Of a stretch of 64,000 nt of DNA, positions 15,721 through 24,941 are shown in pieces; positions within the stretch are counted from its first letter, which is position 1, and each line of letters opens with the position of its first letter. The stretch lies in the NCBI RefSeq assembly GCF_014198605.1, contig NZ_JACIHU010000001.1. One strand, 5' to 3'. The DNA is from Rhizobium etli_C. GTDB lineage: Bacteria; Pseudomonadota; Alphaproteobacteria; Rhizobiales; Rhizobiaceae. The position numbers and the translations under genes were made by a program. The notes beneath the pieces are model-generated. The model was not told where the DNA came from, did not search any database, and saw only the letters and a program-made list of their open reading frames with translations.

Positions 15721-17871
15721 ATGGGCAAGAAATCTAGATTGTTTGCGAGTGCAGCTTTCCCGCTGCTTTCCCTATCGCTGGCTCTCCAGCCCGCCACGAC
15801 GATGGCTGCCGTCCGCGACGTCACGACGCCGACCGCGGCCGTGCAGCAGGCGGAACAGGGCAGTTTCGAAGTGGCGCAGGACGCGCCTTCCGAGGAAGAG
15901 CTCTTGAAGAAGAAGCGCAAGCAGAAGGAGGAAGCCCCGGCCGAGCAGGCGCCGGCCGCGGAACAGCCGAAGGAGGCGCCCGCCGAGAAACCGAAGGCCG
16001 AGCGCAAGGAAGCGCCGGAACCCAAGGCAGAGCCGGAGCCGCCGAAGGCCGAAGCCGCGCCGAAGGCAGAGCCGGCACCGCAGGCCGAAAGCAAACCCGA
16101 GCGCAAAGCCAAGAAGGAAACCCAGCCAGAGGCCAAGCCGGAAGCCGAGCCCCAGCAGGAGCAGCAGCCGGTAACGCAGGAGAAGCCGAGGAAGCCGAAG
16201 AAACAGGCCGAGCCGGAGGTCCAGCCGGAGCCCCAACAGCAGCCGGCCGCCAAGGAAGCCCAGCCGGAGACGGAACAGGCGCAGCCCGAGGCGAAGCCCG
16301 AAGGCGGCAAGCGGGAAAAAGGCCGGGATAAGGCTAAGGCCAAGAGCGAAACTGCCGCTCCCGAAGCGGTGACGCCCGCCGAGGAACAGGCCACGCCCGA
16401 AGCCAAGCCGGAGGTAAAACCCACGGCCGAAGCGCCTGCCGCGAAGAAGCCGAAGAAGGGCGAGGCTGCCGCACCCGCGGAGAAGGCAACCGAAGACAAG
16501 GCGGCAGCCCCGGAAGCTGCGCCCGCCGAAAAGCCCGCCGACGGCACGGCCGCAAAGCCTGCCGCCGAGCAGCCTGCCGCCGAGCGGCCTGCCGGCGAAA
16601 AACCGGCTGCGCCCAGCACCGACACCGCCCAGCCTACGCCGGATGCCAGCGGCGGTCAGCAGGTCGAGCAGGCGATTCCGGCACCGGAAAAGGTTTCTCC
16701 CGAGGAACTGGAGCGCCGCAAGAAGGTTGCCGCGGATCCGGCCAAGAGCAACGAGACCGTCGTGCTGCCGGTTGAGAACGGCGCCGCCGTGCTCGACAGC
16801 GACAAGGATGCCGACCGCAGCAAGGGCCGAGAAGGCCGCCGCGACCGCGACAAGCTGCGGGCCGAGAGCCAGGAGGTGAAGGTGCCAACCTCGGATGCCG
16901 ATGCGCAGGCCGCTGCAGCTGCAGCTGCGCCGGCGATAAAGCTCGAGGCAGTCACCAGCGAGAAGGGCACGAGGCTCGACACGCGGCCGCAATTTGCCCG
17001 TCCCGAGGGAGCGCGCATCGACGACCAAACCGACGATAATCGGGTGATTATCCAATACAACAATCAGGTCATCGTGCGCAGCGACGACGACAGACGATTC
17101 CTGCGCGACGGTGAACGACCGATATACGAGGAGCTGCCGGACAATCGCTATCGCGAGACCATCACGCGCCCGGAAGGCTATCGTATCGTCACCATTCGCA
17201 ACCGCTACGGCGACATCATCCAGCGGTCGCGCGTCGATGCCCGCGGGCGCGAATACGTGCTCTACTACTCACCTGATCTCTACGAGGATCCTGATCGCGG
17301 CTATTTCGACGACCCGGGCGCTGATCTGCCGCCAATGCGGCTGCGTGTCCCGCTCAACGACTATATCATCGACACCAGCAGCGATCCTGATCGGGACTAT
17401 TACGAATTCCTCAGCGAGCCGCCGGTCGAGCAGGTGGAGCGGGTCTATTCGCTTGACGAGGTGAAGTACTCCGCTCGTATTCGCGACAAGGTGCGCCGCA
17501 TCGATCTCGATACGATCACCTTCGCGACCGGCAGCGCCGAGATCCCGATGACCCAGGCACGCACGCTGCGCAAGGTCGCTGATGCAATCAACCAGGTGCT
17601 CGAAAAGGATCCGAGCGAGACCTTCCTCATCGAAGGCCATACGGATGCGGTCGGCTCCGACCAGAGCAACCTGATCCTTTCCGACCAGAGGGCGGAATCG
17701 GTCGCCAACGTGCTCACTGACGTCTACGGCATAGCGCCGGAAAACCTGGCGACACAGGGCTATGGCGAGCGCTACTTGAAGGTCAATACCTCAGACCCGG
17801 AACAGGAAAACCGCCGCGTCACTATCCGCCGCGTCACGCCGCTGGTTCGTCCGGTCGCCGCCAAACAGTGA
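15721..17871 (+). CDS. Large OmpA-family envelope protein with long Ala/Glu/Pro/Lys-rich linker
   Basis: A 716-residue protein. It has a signal peptide (about 1-30, ...ATTMAA). Residues about 50-300 are a low-complexity, highly charged region dominated by A, E, P and K in PEAKPE-like units. A middle region of roughly 130 residues is rich in Asp, Arg and Tyr (FARPEGARIDDQTDDNRVII..., RYRETITRPEGYRIVTIRNRYGD). The C-terminus is an OmpA domain (about 590-710) with TITFATGSAEIP, LIEGHTDAVGSDQSNLILSDQRAESV and ENRRVTIRRV, where the Asp and Arg bind diaminopimelate of peptidoglycan. It probably anchors the outer membrane or spans the periplasm. Related rhizobial proteins are annotated only as OmpA family. 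Confidence 0.92.
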   Translation: MGKKSRLFASAAFPLLSLSLALQPATTMAAVRDVTTPTAAVQQAEQGSFEVAQDAPSEEELLKKKRKQKEEAPAEQAPAAEQPKEAPAEKPKAERKEAPEPKAEPEPPKAEAAPKAEPAPQAESKPERKAKKETQPEAKPEAEPQQEQQPVTQEKPRKPKKQAEPEVQPEPQQQPAAKEAQPETEQAQPEAKPEGGKREKGRDKAKAKSETAAPEAVTPAEEQATPEAKPEVKPTAEAPAAKKPKKGEAAAPAEKATEDKAAAPEAAPAEKPADGTAAKPAAEQPAAERPAGEKPAAPSTDTAQPTPDASGGQQVEQAIPAPEKVSPEELERRKKVAADPAKSNETVVLPVENGAAVLDSDKDADRSKGREGRRDRDKLRAESQEVKVPTSDADAQAAAAAAAPAIKLEAVTSEKGTRLDTRPQFARPEGARIDDQTDDNRVIIQYNNQVIVRSDDDRRFLRDGERPIYEELPDNRYRETITRPEGYRIVTIRNRYGDIIQRSRVDARGREYVLYYSPDLYEDPDRGYFDDPGADLPPMRLRVPLNDYIIDTSSDPDRDYYEFLSEPPVEQVERVYSLDEVKYSARIRDKVRRIDLDTITFATGSAEIPMTQARTLRKVADAINQVLEKDPSETFLIEGHTDAVGSDQSNLILSDQRAESVANVLTDVYGIAPENLATQGYGERYLKVNTSDPEQENRRVTIRRVTPLVRPVAAKQ

Positions 17872-17998
17872 ACGATGTTGCCCCTCTCCATTCGTGGAGA
17901 GAGGCAACTGGACTGGCTGTCCCACACTCCATGGGGACAAAGGTTGGATAGGGACGGCATGCGGGCTTCGAGCACCTGCCGCCCCCATCCCGCCGGTT

Positions 17999-18757
17999 CT
18001 ACTCACCGGCTTTTCTGGCCGCTCTTTCGATGACGTCGGCAACTTTTTCCGGTTGGGATGCGAAGACGGCGTGGCTGGACTTGATCTCCGTCACTTCGCT
18101 GCCGGCGCGTTTGGCCATATCGCGCTCCAGTTCGGGGTTGATGGCACGATCCTCGGTTGCGACGATCGACCAGCTGGGCTTCGTGCGCCATGCCGGTTCC
18201 GCGATCTTGGCTGCGAAGGCTTGCTTTGAGGCGAAGACCTGCGACTTTGCCAGGAAATCGGTCTCGGCTTTCGGAAGGTCGGCGGCAAAATCCGCCGCGA
18301 AGGCGCCGGGGTCGAGATAGAGATATTTGCCGTCCTTCGTTTCCTTGATGTCCATGCTGCCGGCCGGCTTCGAGCTGGCGAGGCTCAGCAGGCTTTCGCC
18401 CTTGTCGGGCTGGAAGGCTGCGACATAGACGAGACCCGCAACATGGGGATCGTTGCCGGCTTCGGTGATCACCATGCCGCCGTAGCTGTGGCCGACGAGC
18501 AGCGTCGGTCCTTCCTGAAGGTCGAGAACCCGCTTCGTCGCGGCCACGTCGTCATCGAGCGAGGTGAGGGGTTCCTGGACGATGGTGACGTTGAAACCGC
18601 GCTTTTCGAGGATTTCGGTCGCCTTGCGCCAGCCCGAGCCGTCTGCCAGGGCCCCGTGGACGATCACGATGTTCTTCACCGAGGCTGCCTCGGCAGCAAA
18701 AGCAATTCCGGCGGTGGCGAAGGCGAGGGCTGCGATGAAAGTCAGATGCTTGTTCAT
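17999..18757 (-). CDS. Exported alpha/beta hydrolase
   Basis: A 252-residue protein. It has a signal peptide (about 1-24, ...FAAEA), then the alpha/beta hydrolase fold: NIVIVHGALADGSGWR (oxyanion loop), nucleophile elbow GHSYGG, a long cap, and the catalytic His in SSHAVFAS near the end. It resembles the salicylate-esterase/EstC-like group found as secreted hydrolases in rhizobia. The substrate is unknown. It lies 54 bases upstream of DipZ on the same strand but is read after it, so the two may share a transcript. Confidence 0.88.
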   Translation of the reverse strand: MNKHLTFIAALAFATAGIAFAAEAASVKNIVIVHGALADGSGWRKATEILEKRGFNVTIVQEPLTSLDDDVAATKRVLDLQEGPTLLVGHSYGGMVITEAGNDPHVAGLVYVAAFQPDKGESLLSLASSKPAGSMDIKETKDGKYLYLDPGAFAADFAADLPKAETDFLAKSQVFASKQAFAAKIAEPAWRTKPSWSIVATEDRAINPELERDMAKRAGSEVTEIKSSHAVFASQPEKVADVIERAARKAGE

Positions 18758-18811
18758 GGGTTTACTCCTTGTGGTCGATGTTGAAGAGCGGGATGAGGAA
18801 CGGTCTTGGGG

Positions 18812-20590
18812 TCAGCCGAAGGTGAAGGCGTAGGCCTGGACGCCGGGATCGAGGAAGCGGATCTCGAAGTTGCGGGCAGTGACGGTGCCGGACTGCCGCA
18901 CGAGCTGGTAAAGACGCGTCGCGGTGACCGCGCCGTTGCCGTCGGCATCGATGTCGGAGCCGTGGTCTGCACCCGGAGCCTTGCCGTCGATCTTCACCTG
19001 GAAGCGGACCGGTTTGGCTTCATCGCCGGGTCCGAGAACCAGATGCAGGTCACGGGCGCTGAAGCGATAAGTGATGCCGCCGCCTGCCTGATCGAGCGTT
19101 GCCTGATCCTTACCAATGGTCCAGGTTCCCGACAGGCCCCAGCCATTGAGGCCCGGCTTGCTGATCGAGTAGTTCTGCGGAGCATCTGCCTGCAGCCCCT
19201 CGGGTGAGCTGAAGTTCGTCGCCTGCTCGTAGCCGAGATAGGTCTCGCCGGAGCGGATGTTGCCGAGATCGGGACCGGCCTCCACGCCCTTGGCATCGGG
19301 GGCGACCGGCGCGCTGGCGGTCATCTCACTTCCGGCCTCGCGCAGCAGGTCCTGAATGGCCTTCTCGGTCGTGCCGTAATTGCCTTCGCCGAAGTGGTGG
19401 TAGCGGATCTGGCCCCTGGCATCGATCAGGTAGGCGGCTGGCCAGTAGCTGTTCTCGAAGGCGCGCCAGATCTTGTAGTCATTGTCGACGGCAACGGGAT
19501 AGCCGATCTTGAAGTCACCGATGGCGCTTTTGACGTTGTCGATCTTCTTTTCGAAGGCGAATTCCGGAGCGTGGACGCCGATCACCACGAGACCTTGATC
19601 GGCATATTTTTCCGCCCAGGCCTTGGTGTAGGGGATCGTGCGAATGCAGTTGATGCAGGAATAGGTCCAGAAGTCGACGAGGACGACCTTGCCGCGCAGC
19701 TCTTCGGTGGTCAGGGGCTTGGAGTTCAGCCATTCGACTGCGCCGTCGAGCGAGGGCGCATAACCCTCGACGGGGAGATCGCTGCGGAAAGGCTTCTTTG
19801 CATCGGCCGCGACGATCGTCGCGTCGTTGCTCGCGACCTCGGAGGGTGCACCGGCGAGCTCCTTTACATGCAGCCGGTCGAGCACGGCCTGCTCCAGAGA
19901 CGCGGTGCTGGCATAGGAGAGGCGGGACAGCAGGCTGGTGTCGAGGCCGAGGGCGATGATGGCGACACCTGCGAGCACGGCGGCGCCAAGCACCTGGCGA
20001 ATGCGATCACCAAGACCGAGCGAACGCTTCATGGCCGCAAATATCTTTCCGCCGACCGACAAGGCGACGGCAAGGGAGGTCGCCGCACCGGCGGCATAGG
20101 CAGCGAGCAGGAAGCTGGTTTCAAGGTTGGCGCCCTGCAAGGCAGCACCTGTCAGCACGAGGCCGAGGATCGGCCCTGCGCAAGGCGCCCAGAGCAGGCC
20201 GGTCGCGACGCCGAGAATGAGGGCGCTCCGGATCGTCGGCGCCGTGCGTCCGCTGCCGCTGGCGTTCACGAGGTTATTTCCCAGATCGACGATCGGACGG
20301 GCAAGGGTGCTGGCAAAGCGCGGCGAAAGCAGGCTCGCGCCGAAGAGGGCGAGCAGAACGATGGCGGCAAGGCGGCCATATTCATTGGCGCGAATGGCCC
20401 AGCTGCCGCCGACCGCGGCAAGAGTGGCAACGAGCGCGAAAGTGGCGGCCATGCCCGCCAGCATCGGCAGCGTGCTTTTGACGAAGGGCTGGCCGGCGCG
20501 GGCGAAGACGAAGGGGAGGATGGGGAGGATGCAGGGGCTGAGGATGGTCAGCACGCCTCCGAGATAGGCAATGATCAGAAGTGTCATCAT
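18812..20590 (-). CDS. dipZ: DipZ: CcdA-like membrane domain fused to thioredoxin-like domain
   Basis: A 592-residue thiol-disulfide protein. The first ~240 residues are a six-helix CcdA/DsbD-type membrane domain (ILSPCILPILPFVFARAGQP with the conserved PC, and WAPCAGPILGLVLTGA). A TlpA/thioredoxin domain then carries the CINC redox motif (FWTYSCINCIRTIPY), followed by a C-terminal carbohydrate-binding-like beta domain. It passes electrons from cytoplasmic thioredoxin to periplasmic thiols. The start at 20590 has GAAAGGAAA before it and matches the conserved MTLLIIAYLGG; the longer frame is not supported. It is divergent from 20935 around tandem TGTATC repeats. Confidence 0.92.
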   Translation of the reverse strand: MMTLLIIAYLGGVLTILSPCILPILPFVFARAGQPFVKSTLPMLAGMAATFALVATLAAVGGSWAIRANEYGRLAAIVLLALFGASLLSPRFASTLARPIVDLGNNLVNASGSGRTAPTIRSALILGVATGLLWAPCAGPILGLVLTGAALQGANLETSFLLAAYAAGAATSLAVALSVGGKIFAAMKRSLGLGDRIRQVLGAAVLAGVAIIALGLDTSLLSRLSYASTASLEQAVLDRLHVKELAGAPSEVASNDATIVAADAKKPFRSDLPVEGYAPSLDGAVEWLNSKPLTTEELRGKVVLVDFWTYSCINCIRTIPYTKAWAEKYADQGLVVIGVHAPEFAFEKKIDNVKSAIGDFKIGYPVAVDNDYKIWRAFENSYWPAAYLIDARGQIRYHHFGEGNYGTTEKAIQDLLREAGSEMTASAPVAPDAKGVEAGPDLGNIRSGETYLGYEQATNFSSPEGLQADAPQNYSISKPGLNGWGLSGTWTIGKDQATLDQAGGGITYRFSARDLHLVLGPGDEAKPVRFQVKIDGKAPGADHGSDIDADGNGAVTATRLYQLVRQSGTVTARNFEIRFLDPGVQAYAFTFG

Positions 20591-20732
20591 CGTTTCCTTT
20601 GAAACCGATTGGTCGGGCTCTGGACGGCGATGGGCCTGAACCAGCAACGGCGCGATGTAGCCGGGCGGAGGTATCTCCGGTGTGTCTGGTTTGGCGGGAA
20701 AATGTACCGAACTATTGCGCTGGGGCGGAAGC

Positions 20733-20748
20733 GATACAAAAGAATACA
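20733..20748 (-). promoter_or_regulatory. Tandem repeat TGTATT-N4-TGTATC (minus strand), probable regulator site
   Basis: On the plus strand it reads GATACAAAAGAATACA. The two hexamers stand 10 bases apart, one helical turn, the usual layout for OmpR/PhoB-type response regulators. It lies about 143 bases from the dipZ start. Confidence 0.5.
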
Positions 20749-20810
20749 AACTGCCTCATCCGCAGAGGGGCTGACGCACCCAGCGCTCGGACAAAGGCGG
20801 GCAGCGCAAT

Positions 20811-20826
20811 TGTATCAGAATGTATC
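20811..20826 (+). promoter_or_regulatory. Tandem repeat TGTATC-AGAA-TGTATC
   Basis: Two perfect hexamers with the same 10-base period as the site at 20733-20748, in opposite orientation, facing the hydrolase gene at 20935. A third, degenerate copy may lie at 20872-20887. The rest of the 20591-20934 gap has no gene. Confidence 0.55.
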
Positions 20827-20934
20827 TCGGCGGGCCGGGGTTACATTCGCATTCAAAAACCGCGGCTTGCGACATACGGGCGATACAAGCCGAATGTCTT
20901 CTGAGCACCGTGATCCATTCGACAGGAGAGACCG

Positions 20935-21987
20935 ATGTCAGAGCAAATCAACCATCACCGCCGCCGTTTTTTCGGCATGACAGCCATCGCCCTTGCGGCG
21001 GTTGAATTCGGCGTAACCGGCGTGGCCGCTGCCCAGACCGCGCCGGCTTCGCCCGCAGCCTTGCCTGATGTGAAGGCTGGAACCCATACGTCCTTCGAAG
21101 CGCTGAAGCAGATCAAGACCGACGTGCTCGATATCGGCTATGCCGAGGCCGGCAAGGCGGATGGTCCTGTCGTCCTGCTGCTGCATGGCTGGCCTTATGA
21201 CATCTATAGTTTCGTCGACGTCGCGCCGCTGCTTGCGTCGGCCGGCTACCGGGTGATCATTCCTTACCTGCGCGGCTACGGCACGACGCGTTTCCTCGAT
21301 GACAAGACGCCGCGCAACGGCCAGCCTTCGGCGCTCGCCGCCGATATGATCGCCCTGCTCGATGCGCTCAAGATCGAGAAGGCGGTAATTGCCGGCTACG
21401 ACTGGGGTGGGCGGACAGCCAATATCATGGCCGCGCTATGGCCGGAGCGCTGCAAGGCGATGGTATCGGTCAGCGGCTACCTGATCGGCAGCCAGGCCGC
21501 TAACGAGAAGCCGCTGCCGCCGAAGGCCGAGCTTGCCTGGTGGTACCAGTTCTATTTCGCCACCGAGCGCGGCCGGCTGGGCTATGCCAGCAACACCCAT
21601 GATTTCGCAAAGCTCATCTGGCAGACGGCCTCGCCGAAGTGGAACTTCGACGATGCGACCTTCGACAGATCCGCCGCCGCCTTCGACAATCCCGACCATG
21701 TCGACATCGTCATTCACAATTATCGCTGGCGCTTGGGACTCGTCGAAGGTGAGGCGAAATACGACGCCTTTGAGAAGAAGCTTGCTGCCTTGCCAATGAT
21801 TTCGGTGCCGACGATCACCATGGAGGGTGACGCGAACGGAGCGCCGCATCCGGAGCCCTCCGCCTATGCCGGAAAGTTCTCCGGCAAGTATGAGCACCGC
21901 ACGATCGGCGGCGGCATCGGCCACAACCTGCCGCAGGAGGCGCCGCAGGCCTTTGCGCAAGCCGTGATCGACGTCGATCGCTTCTAA
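20935..21987 (+). CDS. Exported alpha/beta hydrolase, epoxide-hydrolase/haloalkane-dehalogenase type
   Basis: A 350-residue protein. The N-terminus has RRRFFGMTAIALAA, a plausible twin-arginine export signal, and ends near AAAQ. The catalytic domain has HGWPYDIYSF (oxyanion hole HGWP), the nucleophile elbow GYDWGG with Asp rather than Ser, and a late catalytic His in GGGIGHNLPQEAPQAF. An Asp nucleophile places it among epoxide hydrolases and dehalogenases. It is divergent from dipZ with shared direct-repeat sites, and 230 bases upstream of a two-component system on the same strand. Confidence 0.88.
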   Translation: MSEQINHHRRRFFGMTAIALAAVEFGVTGVAAAQTAPASPAALPDVKAGTHTSFEALKQIKTDVLDIGYAEAGKADGPVVLLLHGWPYDIYSFVDVAPLLASAGYRVIIPYLRGYGTTRFLDDKTPRNGQPSALAADMIALLDALKIEKAVIAGYDWGGRTANIMAALWPERCKAMVSVSGYLIGSQAANEKPLPPKAELAWWYQFYFATERGRLGYASNTHDFAKLIWQTASPKWNFDDATFDRSAAAFDNPDHVDIVIHNYRWRLGLVEGEAKYDAFEKKLAALPMISVPTITMEGDANGAPHPEPSAYAGKFSGKYEHRTIGGGIGHNLPQEAPQAFAQAVIDVDRF

Positions 21988-22021
21988 AGCACTGCGCGAT
22001 CTTTCAGATTCGCTTCCCGCG

Positions 22022-22090
22022 CTTTAGGTCTTGTTTTCACGCATGTCATTATCGCAAAACCGCAGCACACTTTTGCGCGACATGCTTTAG
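22022..22090. repeat. Rhizobial intergenic repeat, second copy
   Basis: It shares CTTTAG, GTCTTGTTTT, CGCAAAACCGC and GACATGC in the same order with 4721-4790. It lies between the hydrolase and the response regulator genes. Confidence 0.6.
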
Positions 22091-22217
22091 TTAGAGGCGA
22101 CATCAAGCCGCAGAGCCTCGTTGCTCCGACCGGCGGAATATGCGTAGGTCGCGTCTTGCGCTTTGGCATCATGGCAGAGGCGCGGGGCGCGGCCACAGCG
22201 TTGAGGAATAGGCAAAT

Positions 22218-22958
22218 ATGGATCATGTCGATCATATCCTGATCGTCGACGACGATCGTGAAATCCGCGAGCTGGTTTCGGGCTATCTGCAGAAGAATGG
22301 CCTCAGGACCAGCGTTGCCGCGGACGGGCGCCAGATGCGCGGTTTTCTGGACGCCAATGCCGTCGACCTGATCGTGCTCGACGTGATGATGCCGGGCGAT
22401 GACGGTCTGGTGCTGTGCCGCGAACTGCGCGCCGGCCGGCACAAGGCAATCCCGGTCCTGATGCTGACGGCCCGCACCGACGAGATGGACAGGATTCTCG
22501 GGCTGGAGATGGGCGCCGACGACTATCTCGCCAAGCCGTTCGCAGCGCGCGAGCTTCTCGCCCGCATCAAGGCGGTGCTGCGCCGCACGCGCATGCTGCC
22601 GCCCAACCTGCAGATCAGCGAGGCGGGACAATTGCTGACCTTCGGCGACTGGCGGCTCGACACGGTCGCTCGCCACCTCCTCGACAAGGAAGGTACCGCG
22701 ATTGCGCTGAGCGGCGCTGAATACCGCCTGTTGCGTGTCTTTATCGACCACCCGCAGCGGGTCCTCAATCGCGATCAGCTTCTGAGCCTGACGCAGGGGC
22801 GCGACGCCGAGCTCTTCGATCGCTCGATCGATCTATTGGTCAGCCGCCTGCGGCAGCGGCTGGGAGACGATGCGCGCGAACCCACCTACATCAAGACGGT
22901 GCGCAGCGAAGGCTATGTCTTCTCGGTTCCGGTCGAAATTTCGGAGCCGCGGCAATGA
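22218..22958 (+). CDS. OmpR-family response regulator
   Basis: A 246-residue regulator. The receiver domain (about 1-120) has the acidic pair in ILIVDDDRE, the phospho-acceptor Asp55 in LIVLDVMMPG, Thr in LMLTART and Lys in YLAKPF. The C-terminal winged-helix domain (about 145-240) has LSGAEYRLLRVFIDHPQRVLNRDQLL, and the recognition helix and wing in RSIDLLVSRLRQRLG and YIKTVRSEGYVFSVPV. It overlaps the kinase gene by four bases (ATGA). Its targets are unknown, but tandem 10-base direct repeats in the neighbouring dipZ/hydrolase promoter region are the type of site such proteins bind. Confidence 0.94.
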   Translation: MDHVDHILIVDDDREIRELVSGYLQKNGLRTSVAADGRQMRGFLDANAVDLIVLDVMMPGDDGLVLCRELRAGRHKAIPVLMLTARTDEMDRILGLEMGADDYLAKPFAARELLARIKAVLRRTRMLPPNLQISEAGQLLTFGDWRLDTVARHLLDKEGTAIALSGAEYRLLRVFIDHPQRVLNRDQLLSLTQGRDAELFDRSIDLLVSRLRQRLGDDAREPTYIKTVRSEGYVFSVPVEISEPRQ

Positions 22959-24277
22959 GGAGTTCGGTCGCCATGCTGCCTGGCCTGATGTGGCCGAGAA
23001 CGCTGCGATCGAGGATCTTTCTCATCCTGCTGGTCGGCCTGGCCTTCGCCTACGGGCTTTCCTTCAGCGTTCTCTACATGGAGCGCTACATGTCGGCCAA
23101 GGCGGTGATGCTCGGCACGCTCGAGAATGACGTTGCAACATCGATTGCCGTTCTCGACCGGCTCCCGGCGGCCGAGCGCGGCGACCTTGTGGACTGGCTG
23201 AGCCGCGGCAATTACCGATTCGAACTCGGGCCTGGCTTGGCCGGTGTGCCCGACGCATCCAGCAAGGGCAGGGAGATCGCAGGAAAAATAGAGGCGGCCG
23301 CCGGGCACCGCTTCCCGATCCGCATCGAACGGATACCGGGCGAGGTCAACCGGCTGCAGGCACATCTGACGCTGAGCGACGGCAGCCCGCTCACCATCGA
23401 TGTGACGCCGAGGGGCGTCATGCCGATCGCGGAATGGCTACCATATGTGTTTGCCGTCCAGATGGCGCTGCTTATCCTCTGTACCTGGTTTGCTGTCCGC
23501 CAGGCGATCCGGCCGCTCGGCGAGCTTGCCGCGGCCGCCGATGCCCTCGACCCCGACAAGACCGGTCCTGATATGAGCGAGGCGGGGCCGAGCGAGGTTG
23601 CGCATGCGGCGCGAGCCTTCAACGCGATGCGGGAGAGGATCGCCCACTACCTCGAAGAGCGTGTGCAGATCCTGGCGGCGATCTCGCATGACCTGCAGAC
23701 GCCGATCACCCGCATGCGGCTGCGGGCCGACATGGCGGAGGATTCGCCTGAGAAGGAGAAGCTGGTGCGCGACCTTGCCGAGATTCAGCGCCTCGTCCAG
23801 GACGGCATCGCCTATGCGCGCAGCGCTCACGGGAGCGGCGAAAAGAATGCCCGCATCGATCTCGCCTCTTTCATCGACAGCATAGCCTACGACTATCAGG
23901 ACACCGGAAAGTCCGTCTCGGTCGCTGGGCTGGTTGAGGGCGCCGCCTTCACCAGACCGCATGCCCTGCGCCGGATACTGTCGAACTTCATCGACAATGC
24001 CCTGAAGTTTGCGGGCTCCGCCGAGATCACCGTCGAGCATAACGCGGAGAAGGCGGTCGTCATTTCAGTCATGGATCGCGGGCCGGGGATTCCTGATGAC
24101 ATGCTGGAAGCCGCCATGCAGCCGTTCTTCCGGCTCGAGCAATCCCGCAACCGCGAGACCGGCGGCACGGGCCTCGGTCTTGCGATCGCCCAGCAGCTGA
24201 CGGCGAAGCTCGGCGGCTCGCTCAGGCTCTACAATCGGCCCGGCGGCGGACTGGCGGCGGAAGTCACCCTTCGGTGA
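22955..24277 (+). CDS. Membrane sensor histidine kinase, partner of the response regulator
   Basis: A 440-residue inner-membrane kinase. TM1 is about residues 20-41 and TM2 about 161-181, enclosing a ~115-residue periplasmic sensor region. A HAMP linker follows (RPLGELAAAADALDPDK), then the HisKA dimerisation domain with His245 in LAAISHDLQTPITRM, and the ATPase domain with the N-box (ILSNFIDNALKF, ~341-352), G1 box DRGPGIPDD and G2 box GGTGLGLAIAQQL. The EnvZ/QseC-like layout suggests it senses an envelope condition, in keeping with the exported thiol and hydrolase proteins nearby. Confidence 0.94.
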   Translation: MRSSVAMLPGLMWPRTLRSRIFLILLVGLAFAYGLSFSVLYMERYMSAKAVMLGTLENDVATSIAVLDRLPAAERGDLVDWLSRGNYRFELGPGLAGVPDASSKGREIAGKIEAAAGHRFPIRIERIPGEVNRLQAHLTLSDGSPLTIDVTPRGVMPIAEWLPYVFAVQMALLILCTWFAVRQAIRPLGELAAAADALDPDKTGPDMSEAGPSEVAHAARAFNAMRERIAHYLEERVQILAAISHDLQTPITRMRLRADMAEDSPEKEKLVRDLAEIQRLVQDGIAYARSAHGSGEKNARIDLASFIDSIAYDYQDTGKSVSVAGLVEGAAFTRPHALRRILSNFIDNALKFAGSAEITVEHNAEKAVVISVMDRGPGIPDDMLEAAMQPFFRLEQSRNRETGGTGLGLAIAQQLTAKLGGSLRLYNRPGGGLAAEVTLR

Positions 24278-24283
24278 TTTTGG

Positions 24284-24306
24284 ACCGCCGGGGATTTTCC
24301 GGCGGT
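24284..24306 (+). terminator. GC-rich hairpin after the kinase gene
   Basis: ACCGCCGG (24284-24291) pairs perfectly with CCGGCGGT (24299-24306) around a seven-base loop, six bases after the stop. No T-run follows. Confidence 0.45.
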
Positions 24307-24465
24307 TAGTACGAAAAGATGTCTCGGATACGGGATGCTACGTTTTGTGACATTTCAGCCGATTCCGGAAACATGCAAGATATATCGGCCGGTCAAAACT
24401 CACTTCGTCAACCCGGCCGCAGCAGCGATCTCCTCGCTTACGGCGGCCCATATACGGAGTGTTCC

Positions 24466-24882
24466 ATGACAAAGATCGAAAAGGTTCTCTATACCGGGAA
24501 GACCCGCACTACAGGCGGGCGCGACGGCGCTTCGCAAAGCGATGACGGGCAACTCGACATCAAGCTCTCTCCTCCCGGAAGCGCGCGGCCCGGCACCAAT
24601 CCCGAACAGCTCTTCGCCGCCGGCTGGTCTGCCTGCTTCATCGGCGCGATGGGCATTGCCGCCGGCAAGCTGAAGATCAGGCTTCCCGCAGAGACTGCGG
24701 TGAATGCCGAAGTCGATCTCGGAACGACGGACGGCGATTATTTTCTGCAGGCCCGCCTGAAGGTCAACCTGCCCGGCATCGAACCGGATGTCGCCAAGGC
24801 GCTTGTCGACGAGGCGCACCGGACTTGCCCGTATTCGAAGGCGACACGTGGAAATATCAATGTCGAGCTGAGCATTGCCTGA
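24466..24882 (+). CDS. ohr: Organic hydroperoxide resistance protein (Ohr/OsmC family)
   Basis: A 138-residue thiol peroxidase that reduces organic hydroperoxides with lipoamide-type donors. It starts with the Ohr-type VLYTGKTRTTGGRDGAS and has both redox cysteines: one in GWSACFIGAM (about residue 60) and one in HRTCPYSKATRGN (about 124). The Arg in the N-terminal part and the Glu in NPEQLFAAG complete the active site. The ATG at 24466 has GGAG upstream; the longer frame from 24319 does not match the family. No ohrR repressor is adjacent, so control must be from elsewhere. Confidence 0.92.
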   Translation: MTKIEKVLYTGKTRTTGGRDGASQSDDGQLDIKLSPPGSARPGTNPEQLFAAGWSACFIGAMGIAAGKLKIRLPAETAVNAEVDLGTTDGDYFLQARLKVNLPGIEPDVAKALVDEAHRTCPYSKATRGNINVELSIA

Positions 24883-24941
24883 AGGCGGCAGCGGAAAGGA
24901 AACAGGGCGAGGCCCGGCCGGGCTTCGCCGATGGAGGTAAA

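Noticed and set aside
15597..17055. Long minus-strand open frames (342 and 427 codons) antisense to the OmpA-type gene
   Set aside because: They are the antisense shadow of the repetitive A/E/P/K-rich codons, giving Ser/Ala/Gly- or Leu/Arg/Gly-rich nonsense with no domain or ribosome site.
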